The translations under genes and the position numbers were made by a program. A stretch of 64,000 nt of DNA from Bacteroidetes bacterium RIFCSPLOWO2_12_FULL_37_12 (lineage in GTDB: Bacteria; Bacteroidota; Bacteroidia; 2-12-FULL-37-12): assembly GCA_001769655.1 (NCBI GenBank), contig MEPC01000017.1:26157-90156 (forward strand). The letters run 5' to 3'. A model generated the notes under the pieces. The model was given only the letters and a program-made list of their open reading frames with translations. It had not been told where the DNA came from and searched no databases. Positions 52,986-61,861 of this stretch are shown piece after piece. Each line of letters begins with the position of its first letter. The stretch's first letter is position 1.

Positions 52986-54338
52986 CTAATTTTGAGTATC
53001 AGCGGGTTCCCCTTCGGGTTTCATCAATCTGTAAACAGTGGACCTGCCTATTTGCAGGTGGTCGGCTACTTTCTCTATGTCATTGTTATACCTTTTAAGC
53101 AATCGTTTTATCATAAAAACCTTGATTTCATCAAGGGTATAATTATCCAACTCGATTTCTCCCTGTTGAATGATATTTGAAACAATGAAATGTTCTTTGC
53201 CAATTTCTTTACCCTCTGCCAAAATAGCAGACCTTTCGACAACGGCTTTTAATTCTCTGACATTTCCGGGCCATCCATAGCTCATTATAATCCTTATAAC
53301 ATCCGGGCTTAATTCCTTTTTCTCTAATTTATTCGACTTTATAAACTCTCTAAGGAAATGATTGGCAAGCAGAAGACAATCATCCCCTCTTTCTTTCAAT
53401 AAGGGCATATTTATTGGAAATCCGTAAAGCCGGTAGTACAGGTCTTCTCTGAATCTTCCTTTACTTACCTCTTCTTCCAGAAGTTTATTCGTTGCAACGA
53501 TAATCCTTGCATCAATCGGAATTCTTCCTGTTCCTCCAACGCGTGTGATTTCCTGCTCCTGTAATACTCTCAATAGTTTCACTTGCATTGAAAAGTCAAG
53601 TTCGGTGATTTCATCGAGGAAGAGCGTACCCCCAGTTGCTTCTTCAAATTTACCCATCCTACGGGCTAAAGCGCCGGTAAATGAGCCCTTTTCATGACCA
53701 AACAATTCGCTTTCAATTAAGTCCTTTGGAATAGCGCCCATATTGACAGATACCAGCGCCTTTTTTTTACGGGTAGAATTAAAATGGACAGCTCTGGCAA
53801 CAAGTTCTTTACCGGTACCACTTGCTCCGCTAATGCAAATTGTAATATTTGTTTGTGCGGCTTTTTTAATTAAGCTGAAAACCTTCTGCATGGGCTCGCT
53901 GACCCCGATAATATGTTGAAATTGATATTTTTCTTCCAGCGCTTCCTTAAGTTCTTCTACTTCCGTTTTCAAAGCCGCTGTTTTCATTAGAGCTCGAACG
54001 GTAACCAACAAGCGGTTTTCCCACTCTTCGCTCTTTATAATATAGTCACGAACTCCTTTTCTTAACATATTTATTGCAATCTCAACGTTGCTTTGACCTG
54101 ACAACATGATAACCGGTATTTCATTGGAAAAAGCATTAACTTGTTTAAATACATCCATCCCATTCATATCGCTTAATGAATAATCGAGAATGACAATGGA
54201 AGGTTTTTTATGCAAGTCAGCAAGCATTTTTTTTCCACTGAGGTATCTGTGGACTTCCAGTTCCGGCTCGTAACGAAGTGAGTATTCTACTAATTTTCCA
54301 AACATCTCATCGTCGTCAAGGATAAATACTTTAAACAT
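52986..54338 (-). CDS. Sigma-54-dependent response regulator, NtrC type
   Basis: This 450-residue regulator has a receiver domain with the phosphoacceptor Asp in VILDYSLSD, a central AAA+ ATPase with Walker A GASGTGKELVARAV, the sigma-54 contact loop GSFTGA (family form GAFTGA, one conservative change) and a Fis-type helix-turn-helix at the end (KVADHLQIGRSTVYRLMK). When phosphorylated such proteins bind enhancers and open sigma-54 promoters. It diverges from a PAS histidine kinase, a likely partner. A possible sigma-54 promoter and tandem terminators lie just beyond its 3' end, and a perfect 42-bp palindrome stands in its upstream region. Its target genes are not evident. Confidence 0.92.
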   Translation of the reverse strand: MFKVFILDDDEMFGKLVEYSLRYEPELEVHRYLSGKKMLADLHKKPSIVILDYSLSDMNGMDVFKQVNAFSNEIPVIMLSGQSNVEIAINMLRKGVRDYIIKSEEWENRLLVTVRALMKTAALKTEVEELKEALEEKYQFQHIIGVSEPMQKVFSLIKKAAQTNITICISGASGTGKELVARAVHFNSTRKKKALVSVNMGAIPKDLIESELFGHEKGSFTGALARRMGKFEEATGGTLFLDEITELDFSMQVKLLRVLQEQEITRVGGTGRIPIDARIIVATNKLLEEEVSKGRFREDLYYRLYGFPINMPLLKERGDDCLLLANHFLREFIKSNKLEKKELSPDVIRIIMSYGWPGNVRELKAVVERSAILAEGKEIGKEHFIVSNIIQQGEIELDNYTLDEIKVFMIKRLLKRYNNDIEKVADHLQIGRSTVYRLMKPEGEPADTQN

Positions 54339-54351
54339 GGGAATTAATTAA

Positions 54352-54442
54352 TGCGATTGTGATAAGATTGTAATACAGTGGTAATACGGTGGTAATACTA
54401 TAGTAATACAATTGTATTACTATAGTATTACCATTGTATTAA
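54352..54442. repeat. 11-bp TAATAC array containing a perfect 42-bp palindrome
   Basis: Units such as TAATACAGTGG, TAATACGGTGG and TAATACTATAG run into TATTACTATAG and TATTACCATTG, with the same 11-bp period as 41301. 54391-54432 is an exact palindrome centred on AATT. It lies between the divergent regulator and kinase genes. Confidence 0.85.
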
Positions 54443-54485
54443 CTTAAATCAGCACGCTAAATTACGGATTTTCAAATAAAAAAAG

Positions 54486-54605
54486 TAACTTTGAGTTTCT
54501 TTTAGTTACAATTGTTATTTAATTAGCTATCTTTTGTAACTATTCAGGCGGGTATTATTTCTCACAAATAAAATGTCACGCAAAGAAGCAAAGTACGCAA
54601 AGAAT
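54486..54605 (+). promoter_or_regulatory. Kinase upstream region: -7 box and CGCAAAG repeat
   Basis: TAACTTTG (54486-54493) is a weak -7 candidate 158 bp before the kinase ATG. CGCAAAGAAGCAAAGTACGC (54575-54594) and its surroundings are a CGCAAAG repeat, the counterpart of the one at 33345. Nothing else was found in this gap. Confidence 0.35.
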
Positions 54606-54650
54606 TAATAACCATAATTTTCAATTCAAACAACCAATCTTTAAATATCT

Positions 54651-56555
54651 ATGACCAAAAAAACTAATAAAAAGCCACTAAAAAAAATTTATTCTAAAAA
54701 AGAAGTTGACCCCTCTTTTTATTCTGTGTTTGAAGGAGAAAAAATAAATGAGCGTTTTAACCGTTTAAGCAATGCGACCTTTGAGGCATTGGTTTTTCAT
54801 TACCATGAAATTATCGTTGACGTAAATTTATCCTTTACCCGCATGTTTGGGTATGAAAGGGAAGGAGTATTAGGAAAAAGCATCTGGATATTACCTGCCT
54901 GGGAAAAACAATCTGAACTAAAAAGATATATTAAGGAAAAATATAACAAACCTTTTGAAACGATTGGAATCAGGAAAGACGGAACTTCATTTAATTGTGA
55001 AGTGATTGGCAAAGAATTACCTTACAAAAACAAAAAAATAATCGTTTCGGCAATCCGTGACATAACCACTCAGGTTAAAACACGCAAAGAATTAGCAGAG
55101 AGCGAAGAGCGGTTCAGGGTTTTATCAGAATCCTCAACGGAAGCAATATTTATTCATAATCAGGGCATTATTGTATTAGCAAACACGGCCGCCTGCAAAT
55201 TATTTGGCTATACAAAAAGTGAATTGATTGGAATGACACCCAAAGAACTGGCTACACCCGAATACCACGCGATAATATTTCATAATATTAAAACTCAGAA
55301 TACAAGACCCTACGAAGTAACGGCAGTTCATAAAAACGGTTCTCATTTGAATATAGAAATAAAAGGGGATAAAGTTTTTTATAAAGGAAATGAGATGAGA
55401 GTGGTTTGCATAAGAGATATTACAGAAACCAAAAAAATGGAAGCTGTCTTGCGTGAAAATGAAGAAAAATACCGGAATTTGTTTGAAAATGCACATGACT
55501 TAATACAAAGCGTTAGTCCGGAAGGAAAATTTTTATATGTAAACAAGTCATGGCTCGATACCTTAGGTTATTCCGTAGAAGATCTTAATACCATGACTAT
55601 TTTTGATGTCATTCACCCTGAATCCATCTCTCATTGCGGAGACATTTTTTCACAAATTCTACAGGGAAAATCGTATGAAAATGTAGAAGTCACGTTTATG
55701 TGTAAAAACAAATCCATCATAATTGCTGAGGGAAACATTCATCCCCGTTATATGGGACAAAAAGTTATTGCCACTCAGGCATTGTTCCGGGATGTAACTG
55801 AAAAGAAGGAGTCGCTTAAAAAAATTAAAAAATTGAATGAAGAACTTGAGGAAAGAGTGCGGCAAAGAACGCTCGAACTGACACAAGTTAATCAGGAATT
55901 GGAATCATTTAGTTATTCTGTTTCGCATGACTTGAGGGGACCCCTGCGTAATATTGATGGTTTTTGCAATATTCTTCTGGCGGAATATTCTGTGAAGTTT
56001 GACAGCTTGGGATTAGATTGTCTGGAAAACATTCATCAATCGAGCCGGAAAATGAGTGTTTTAATTAACGATTTGATTAATTTATCAAAAGTTTCGCGGG
56101 CAGATATTATAAAAACAAGCATCAACCTAAGTTCGATGTTTGAAAAAATTGCCAATGATTATAAACTGAACCACTACGATCGTGCTATCCAACTTCAGGT
56201 GCAGAATGATATTTATTCAAACGGTGATGAAAATTTAATAAGCATTGTCATTGAAAATCTGATAAGCAATGCTCTAAAATTCACATCGAAGAAGCCCTCC
56301 GCCCTTATTAAATTCGGTCTATTGAAAGGTGATTTTGGAAATGCGTGTTTTGTGAGTGATAACGGAGCCGGATTTGACATGAATTTATATGACAGATTAT
56401 TCTGTGCTTTTCAACGGTTGCATCCGGCATCTGAATTTGAAGGAACCGGAATAGGGCTGGCTACCGTTAAGCGGATTATAGAACGTCATGGAGGAAAAAT
56501 TTGGGCTGAAGGAGAAGTGGAAAAGGGAGCTACTTTTTATTTTACCATCCCTTGA
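54651..56555 (+). CDS. Multi-PAS sensor histidine kinase
   Basis: This 634-residue kinase has three PAS domains: about 28-145 (TFEALVFHYHEIIVDVNLSF), 150-262 (FRVLSESSTEAIFIHNQGII) and 272-385 (YRNLFENAHDLIQSVSPEG). A coiled coil, a HisKA dimerisation domain with the phospho-His in SYSVSHDLRGPLRNIDG, and a HATPase domain (NLISNALKFTS; SDNGAGFD; GTGIGLATVKRIIERHGG) follow. There is no membrane helix, so it should sense a cytoplasmic signal; the ligand is unknown. It diverges from the NtrC-type regulator and is the obvious candidate partner, although divergent pairs are not always cognate. Confidence 0.92.
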   Translation: MTKKTNKKPLKKIYSKKEVDPSFYSVFEGEKINERFNRLSNATFEALVFHYHEIIVDVNLSFTRMFGYEREGVLGKSIWILPAWEKQSELKRYIKEKYNKPFETIGIRKDGTSFNCEVIGKELPYKNKKIIVSAIRDITTQVKTRKELAESEERFRVLSESSTEAIFIHNQGIIVLANTAACKLFGYTKSELIGMTPKELATPEYHAIIFHNIKTQNTRPYEVTAVHKNGSHLNIEIKGDKVFYKGNEMRVVCIRDITETKKMEAVLRENEEKYRNLFENAHDLIQSVSPEGKFLYVNKSWLDTLGYSVEDLNTMTIFDVIHPESISHCGDIFSQILQGKSYENVEVTFMCKNKSIIIAEGNIHPRYMGQKVIATQALFRDVTEKKESLKKIKKLNEELEERVRQRTLELTQVNQELESFSYSVSHDLRGPLRNIDGFCNILLAEYSVKFDSLGLDCLENIHQSSRKMSVLINDLINLSKVSRADIIKTSINLSSMFEKIANDYKLNHYDRAIQLQVQNDIYSNGDENLISIVIENLISNALKFTSKKPSALIKFGLLKGDFGNACFVSDNGAGFDMNLYDRLFCAFQRLHPASEFEGTGIGLATVKRIIERHGGKIWAEGEVEKGATFYFTIP

Positions 56556-56606
56556 AAAAAGTTATACCAATGGGATTCCGGTTACCGAATATTAGGGTGA
56601 GTATTG

Positions 56607-56643
56607 ATAAAATAGTTAAATGGTTAAAATGGTTAAATGGTAG
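56607..56643. repeat. GGTTAAAT array
   Basis: A short GTTAAATG array follows the kinase gene. Its unit belongs to the GGTTNNAT family. Confidence 0.55.
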
Positions 56644-56740
56644 AGCTAAAACAAATAACAATTTAGTGATTTAACATGAATTTTGCAAACCTTTTTAGGT
56701 TGGTAAAACAAAAGAATCAACATTAAGCATGTAGTAAAAA

Positions 56741-57697
56741 ATGAATAAGTACTTTTCATTTAACATTATTTACCGCGCGTTTAGTATTATTCAGCTTTTC
56801 AATCTTTTCCACCCTGATCATCTATTTTCTCAAACCTTTGAAATAAAGAATAGTGACACTATAAATTATACTGACAAATATGGTCAGTCCCAATATTTAT
56901 GGAAAATTTTTTATACTAACGGAGGTGTTTTTTGTGAAGTATATTACAAAGACGGTGTATTTCATGGTCCTTGTGCTTTTTATCATCAAAATGGTAAACT
57001 AAGGAGTCAGGGCTATTATGCGGATGGAAATAAAACCGGAATTTGGCACTATTTTGATGAGAATGGCAGACCCTTGCGAGATGAAAGTATTCTTGACAAA
57101 GGAATTGATGAGGTTTGGAAATCCTACGATAAAAGCAATAAACTGGTACTTCAAAGCCGTGAAAAAAACGAAATCGTGAACGGAGAATACCGTACCTACT
57201 ATCCAAATGGTTCCCTGAATAGCATATCTTATTACCGTAATGGTAAAAAGGAAGGGACCTGGAGTTGGTTTTATAAAAATGGGACAGTCCTTCTTGAGCA
57301 AAATTATAAAACCGGAAAACTGCATGGACCCATTCATATTTTTTTTAAGACCGGCATCCTTGAATATTCCGGATTTTATAAAAACGGAAAAAATACAGGC
57401 ATTGCAGAAACCTATTTTGAAAATGGTGTATTGTCAGAAAGAATTAAATTCTGGGGAAATTCCAGCAAGGTGAAAACATACACTGAAAAAGGAGAACTCT
57501 CAGAAGTTTTTACATTAAGAAAAGGAATGTATCATGGGAAGTATAAATCTTATTATACTAATAATCTTAAAATAAATGAGGGGATGTATTTTAATGGAAA
57601 AAAGGAGGGGGAATGGAAATTATATTCACGCAACGGGAAACTTTTGAAAATTACTTTCTATAAGGAAGATGAGGTGGTTAGGGAGGAGATAAAGTGA
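56741..57697 (+). CDS. MORN-repeat protein, YwqK-like
   Basis: This 318-residue protein contains about nine MORN-type repeats of 20-24 residues, as in HGPCAFYHQNGKLRSQGYYAD and NGEYRTYYPNGSLNSISYY. Proteins of this type are annotated as YwqK-like, sometimes as antitoxins, because some members lie next to toxin genes; no toxin gene is seen here, so I do not claim that role. The N-terminus is hydrophobic (IIYRAFSIIQLFNLFHPDHLF), consistent with an exported protein. It contains one AGTGWCACT motif and converges on a barrel gene. Confidence 0.8.
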   Translation: MNKYFSFNIIYRAFSIIQLFNLFHPDHLFSQTFEIKNSDTINYTDKYGQSQYLWKIFYTNGGVFCEVYYKDGVFHGPCAFYHQNGKLRSQGYYADGNKTGIWHYFDENGRPLRDESILDKGIDEVWKSYDKSNKLVLQSREKNEIVNGEYRTYYPNGSLNSISYYRNGKKEGTWSWFYKNGTVLLEQNYKTGKLHGPIHIFFKTGILEYSGFYKNGKNTGIAETYFENGVLSERIKFWGNSSKVKTYTEKGELSEVFTLRKGMYHGKYKSYYTNNLKINEGMYFNGKKEGEWKLYSRNGKLLKITFYKEDEVVREEIK

Positions 57698-57700
57698 AAG

Positions 57701-57791
57701 AGTATAGGGGTATAGGGGTATAGGGGTATAGGGTATAGGGTATAGGGGTATAGAACTTCAAAATTTCCTTATACCCTTATACCTTTATACC
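57701..57791. terminator. GGTATAG array with complementary arm between convergent genes
   Basis: Tandem GGTATAGG units (57701-57753), a short loop and TTATACCCTTATACCTTTATACC-type units (57769-57791) can pair imperfectly. The location between the convergent MORN and barrel genes suggests a bidirectional terminator. It is the same design as 13246. Confidence 0.6.
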
Positions 57792-58580
57792 TCAGTATGG
57801 GATATGAAAATATAAATGCAATTCAATTCCCACCCAGGCATTTGTGGATGATTGGTAGGAATTATCGCCATAAGGAGTTAGCGCTCCTGTTTGATTTTTA
57901 TCCAGATCCCCGGAGGGATGATATTTACTGCGTGCATTTTTATCAATGATATCCGAGAGACCGTAATTAAACCTGAAACTTAAATCCAAACTAAAAAAAT
58001 CACTTAATTGATTGAAGGAAGTAAAACTAAAAACGGCGGAATAGGATAAAAGTGAAAAATCATTGGTGTTGGGTTCGTTGAAATCGCCAATTTTGGGTTT
58101 TGAGTTTGCCGCATTTAAATTATTATTTTTTCTTGTCTGATGTGCCTGTTGACGTATTGAAATCTGGGGTCCTACTAAAATACCTATTCCCATACCACCC
58201 GGTTCCCCACCTCTAATCTTATACAATAAAGGAATATGCATATACCATAATTCTTGTTGGGAATCATAAAAATCAAGAATATTCGTGCTATAATTACCAG
58301 CTGAGTCCATATACAATCCTGTGTATTTCTGCCCGAGTTTTCCCATGATTCCTTCTACCTGAATCCCTTGAAAATCTGTAAAATTCCAACCAAAAACACC
58401 TCCGTAACTTCCGCCGAAAGTTGGTTCAAAATCAATTTTATCTTCGGAATTCATCATGTTTTGATTAATAATCCATGAATTATTGAATCCACCAAAAAAT
58501 CCAAGATAAATGCTTCGTTGTGCTTGTGAGTTGAAAGCGGAGGTTAAAAAAAGCGTGACAAATAGAATTGGTTTATACAT
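57792..58580 (-). CDS. Outer-membrane beta-barrel protein (PorT-like family)
   Basis: This 262-residue protein has a signal peptide (KPILFVTLFLTSAFNSQAQ), then strands typical of the outer-membrane barrel family in Bacteroidota (YLGFFGGFNNSWIINQNMM; IQVEGIMGKLGQKY; YMHIPLLYKIRGG) and ends WVGIELHLYFHIPY. It is similar in style to PorT-type barrels but I would not call it PorT. The upstream -7 box TAAATTTG (58610-58617) lies inside the 3' end of the adjacent LVIVD gene. The function is unknown. Confidence 0.7.
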   Translation of the reverse strand: MYKPILFVTLFLTSAFNSQAQRSIYLGFFGGFNNSWIINQNMMNSEDKIDFEPTFGGSYGGVFGWNFTDFQGIQVEGIMGKLGQKYTGLYMDSAGNYSTNILDFYDSQQELWYMHIPLLYKIRGGEPGGMGIGILVGPQISIRQQAHQTRKNNNLNAANSKPKIGDFNEPNTNDFSLLSYSAVFSFTSFNQLSDFFSLDLSFRFNYGLSDIIDKNARSKYHPSGDLDKNQTGALTPYGDNSYQSSTNAWVGIELHLYFHIPY

Positions 58581-58598
58581 AGTAATTATCGTTTAAAA

Positions 58599-60965
58599 TC
58601 AGAATACCGCAAATTTAGTAAATCCACTTGATTTTCCAATTATATTTATATGTGCAATATACAAACCGGCGGGCAGGGTAACCCTGAATCGAAAACCAGT
58701 TCCATAATTTCCTGTGAGAATAACGGATATCACTTTTCCGGTAATGTCAAATAGCCGGAATGTAAAGGGAGTATTTTTATTAAAATTATCGGAGAGAGAA
58801 AGTGCATATTCGTTTTGATTCACATTCTGCACTTTGATTGAGAAACCCTGTGCCTCCAACGCAGAAGGGTCAACACTTAGCGCGGCGGCATCCACTATTT
58901 TAATATAATCTATACCTGATTCTACCAGATGTCCGGGTTCAACATCTTCTGTTTCAAAAATTAAATTCATCGTTTGTGTAGGTGTAATAAAATTTTTAAT
59001 GTCATACTTTTGATAAATCCATTTGCCTTTTCCGAAGGCATCATTAAAAAAAGTATCCACGATAACTTCCTGTAAACCATTTGATATTTTAAAAATCAAA
59101 AAATCATTGGGTGTTCCATTAGTTCCATCGTTAAAAAACCAGCGGTAAAAACTGACTTGAGGAACTGTAAAATCAGCTATATCGAAAAGAGGTGAGGTGA
59201 CAATGGTTTTGCCGGAATCAACATCATATTTAGAGACGGAAGTGCCGCCATTTCCGGTGATTAAACAATGATTGCCGCAATCGTCAACAATATCTGAATC
59301 CGGATTTGAAGTATAACCGGCATAATACGTTCCTATAGGTGTGCCTTGCTCCCACTGACCGGCAACGGCATTACCAGTTACAACCCAATTATTATTTATA
59401 TTAAAATCTTCTACGATTCCTTTTTTCAATGAAAAATTCATCTGTTCATTGGAATTGATTATTTTGTTTGTTAAACACTGCGTAATAAAACCCCAACCAC
59501 CCACATTAATTTCATACGTGTCTTCATAAATAGGATTTAAAGCAAAAACTCCGTTGGTATCGGAGATGACCGAGTTATTATATTCGATACTGGTGGCTTG
59601 AATGATGCAACGTAATGGATTACCCTGATTGTCGGTCACTTTACCGGAAAGCATAAAAGATTTTCTGGGAGAAAGTATGATATCAAGTTGATTGGGAATA
59701 GTGTCACTCAGTGCCACATTCTCAATTTTCTTTGGAACATATCCCGGGCTGGAAACAATTATAACTGCTAATCCGGAAATAATACCACCGGTTTTATATT
59801 TCCCATCCAAGCCGGTAACTGAAATATGTTTTTCATTTTCTATAGTTACTGTCACTCCGTTGATGGGAAGCCCAGTCAAAGAATCAGTGACCGTTCCGGA
59901 AACCATGGTTACAAAACGGTACGTTGGTTTCAAAATGAATAAACCCTCCTCCATATCATTGGCAATAATATTTCCGGAAGGCAAAAAAGGATAAGCGCCC
60001 CAACAGCCATTGTACCCTGGACCGGATAAAGGAGATGTATCATAATTTCCTACTTCCACAAGAAAAGAGGGATCATGTGCATCCACAATAGTGACACCAT
60101 CGCGGTAATAAGCGGTAATTAAAAATCCATTTCGTACGATAGTATTATGTGCAATTGAATTGGAACCGGGGTTCGACTGATACCTGCTGATTTCTGTGAT
60201 ATTGGATAAGTCAGTAATATTATATGCAGTGACACTAGAATTATCAACCTCATCGGTTGTGAAAATAAACTTGCCGTCATCCGAAAGCCAGCAATTATGA
60301 GTGAAACTCCCCGGAGTTGGTTGGGTTGCAAGCAAAACTGGATTTGATTTGTTTCTGAAATCAACAACGGAAAACCATCCTCTGTAAATTTCGCCTGCCC
60401 ATAGTGTATCGTTTCTTACATATCCGTCGTGAATGTAGTTCAGCGAATACGAACCTACTTCTACAGGATTTGCCGGATCTGCTAAATCCAACACCACGGC
60501 TCCTCCATTGGCTTTATTACTTCCGAACAAATAGGCAAAACCTTTTTCATCAATAAACAAGGTATGTGCACTTTCCAACCCACCGGATGTATAATAGTTG
60601 GCAGTGGCACTGTCGGGTAACCGGCTTAAATCAATGATGAGCATGCCCTCGGAAACATTGTCGGTGGCGATATATGCAAATTTTTTCCAGATTTTGGGTT
60701 CCCTCCAGATAGATTCTTGCCCCTGAAAGAAGAATAATTGAACCGGGTTTGCAGGATTGGTGACATTAACAATTGAAACACCTTGGTTAGTTCCAACAAT
60801 TGCATATTCATTACCGGCGCTATCGGCATATCCCCAGAGATTGCTTAATTCGGAAGGAAACGACAGACGTCCAAGTAATTCAACATTGCGGTTATTGGTT
60901 TGGGCGTGAGAGAGTGAGAAAATTTCAGAGAGGCAAAACGTTAAAAATAAAATTGAACGGAGCAT
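58599..60965 (-). CDS. T9SS-secreted LVIVD-repeat protein (choice-of-anchor B type)
   Basis: This 788-residue protein has a signal peptide (RSILFLTFCLSEIFSLSHAQ), an LVIVD propeller (TNQGVSIVNVTNPANPVQ; VDFRNKSNPVLLATQ; DLSNITEISRYQ), two carboxypeptidase-regulatory-like domains (GTVTDSLTGLPINGVTVTI; GKVTDNQGNPLRC), an MAM-like beta sandwich and a C-terminal T9SS sorting domain (FRLFDITGKVISV; LPAGLYIAHINI). It should be exported through SprA. The ligand is unknown. It contains two AGTGWCACT motifs and a TACATTTG -7 box at 60985-60992. Confidence 0.85.
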   Translation of the reverse strand: MLRSILFLTFCLSEIFSLSHAQTNNRNVELLGRLSFPSELSNLWGYADSAGNEYAIVGTNQGVSIVNVTNPANPVQLFFFQGQESIWREPKIWKKFAYIATDNVSEGMLIIDLSRLPDSATANYYTSGGLESAHTLFIDEKGFAYLFGSNKANGGAVVLDLADPANPVEVGSYSLNYIHDGYVRNDTLWAGEIYRGWFSVVDFRNKSNPVLLATQPTPGSFTHNCWLSDDGKFIFTTDEVDNSSVTAYNITDLSNITEISRYQSNPGSNSIAHNTIVRNGFLITAYYRDGVTIVDAHDPSFLVEVGNYDTSPLSGPGYNGCWGAYPFLPSGNIIANDMEEGLFILKPTYRFVTMVSGTVTDSLTGLPINGVTVTIENEKHISVTGLDGKYKTGGIISGLAVIIVSSPGYVPKKIENVALSDTIPNQLDIILSPRKSFMLSGKVTDNQGNPLRCIIQATSIEYNNSVISDTNGVFALNPIYEDTYEINVGGWGFITQCLTNKIINSNEQMNFSLKKGIVEDFNINNNWVVTGNAVAGQWEQGTPIGTYYAGYTSNPDSDIVDDCGNHCLITGNGGTSVSKYDVDSGKTIVTSPLFDIADFTVPQVSFYRWFFNDGTNGTPNDFLIFKISNGLQEVIVDTFFNDAFGKGKWIYQKYDIKNFITPTQTMNLIFETEDVEPGHLVESGIDYIKIVDAAALSVDPSALEAQGFSIKVQNVNQNEYALSLSDNFNKNTPFTFRLFDITGKVISVILTGNYGTGFRFRVTLPAGLYIAHINIIGKSSGFTKFAVF
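58610..58617 (-). promoter_or_regulatory. -7 box TAAATTTG of barrel gene
   Basis: It lies 30 bases before the ATG at 58580 and inside the coding end of the upstream gene. Confidence 0.4.
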
Positions 60966-60984
60966 GGTGTTTTTTAAGGAAAGG

Positions 60985-61014
60985 CAAATGTAGCAATTAT
61001 TTTGTTATATTTCC
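60985..61014. promoter_or_regulatory. Divergent -7 boxes of LVIVD gene and xdhC
   Basis: TACATTTG on the minus strand (60985-60992) lies 20 bases before the ATG at 60965. TATATTTC on the plus strand (61007-61014) is a near match 4 bases before the xdhC ATG. Confidence 0.4.
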
Positions 61015-61017
61015 ACC

Positions 61018-61779
61018 ATGAAAGATTTTACTCAAATTCTGAATTTCTGTACAAAAGGCATTTTCAACTCAGCGCTTTGCATTATTGTCAATACCCATGG
61101 ATCTACTCCCCGGAAAACCGGTTCAAAAATGATTGTCTTTGAAAGCGGAGAAATTTATGGAACCATCGGAGGAGGGGAGTTGGAAAAAAAGGTAATTGAA
61201 TCGGCGCTTGAAGTAATTAAAACAAAAAAACCGGTAATTTGCAAACACGAATTGCTTCAGGACCACGGAATGTGTTGCGGAGGAACTGTAGAAATTTATA
61301 TTGAACCCATCCAAAAAATCATGAATTTATATATTTTCGGCGCAGGTCATATTGGCAAAACGCTTGCCCGTTTCGCATCGGAACTTGATTTTAGTGTCAC
61401 ACTTATTGATGAAAGAGAGGACGCATTTAATCCTATTGAGAATAAGGACATAAAAATTATTCATAAAAATCACCATCTTGCTTTCAAACAACTTGAGTTT
61501 GCTAAAAACACGTTTATTGCTATTATTACCCATTCACATTTGTATGACCGTGAGATTCTTGCTTATTGCCTGAAACACCCTTTTGCTTATCTGGGAATGA
61601 TAGGGAGCCAGCGTAAAGTAAAGATGACTGGAAAAATGTTTTTGAGCGGCAATATTGCCGGCGAAGAAGAATTAAAAAGAATAGATATGCCCATGGGGAT
61701 AGATATAAAAGCACAAACACCCGAAGAAATTGCGATTAGTATTCTGGCGAAGATGATACGGGTGAGGGCGGAATTATAA
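61018..61779 (+). CDS. xdhC: XdhC-family molybdenum cofactor insertion protein
   Basis: XdhC proteins bind the molybdenum cofactor, help sulfurate it and insert it into xanthine dehydrogenase. This 253-residue protein has an N-terminal XdhC domain (STPRKTGSKMIVFESGEIYGTIGGGELE; DHGMCCGGTVEIYIEP) and a C-terminal Rossmann-like domain (LYIFGAGHIGKTLARFA; YLGMIGSQRKVKMTGKM). It immediately precedes the xanthine dehydrogenase genes with a dispersed repeat in between, so the functional link is direct even though transcription may be separate. Confidence 0.92.
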   Translation: MKDFTQILNFCTKGIFNSALCIIVNTHGSTPRKTGSKMIVFESGEIYGTIGGGELEKKVIESALEVIKTKKPVICKHELLQDHGMCCGGTVEIYIEPIQKIMNLYIFGAGHIGKTLARFASELDFSVTLIDEREDAFNPIENKDIKIIHKNHHLAFKQLEFAKNTFIAIITHSHLYDREILAYCLKHPFAYLGMIGSQRKVKMTGKMFLSGNIAGEEELKRIDMPMGIDIKAQTPEEIAISILAKMIRVRAEL

Positions 61780-61792
61780 AAGGAAGACGGAA

Positions 61793-61834
61793 GACCTCAC
61801 CCCAATTCCTCTCCAAAAAGTGGAGAGGGGTGAG
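61793..61834. repeat. CCTCACCCC repeat copy between xdhC and xdhA
   Basis: A diverged copy (GACCTCACCCCAATTCCTCT, then TGGAGAGGGG). It lies about 50 bp upstream of the shared 26-bp promoter block, the same spacing as at 50591. Confidence 0.8.
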
Positions 61835-61861
61835 AAATTTGTTGAATTTTTATACTGTTCA

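Noticed and set aside
56741-57697. YwqK antitoxin with a partner toxin
   Set aside because: No toxin gene is adjacent; only the MORN repeats support the family name.
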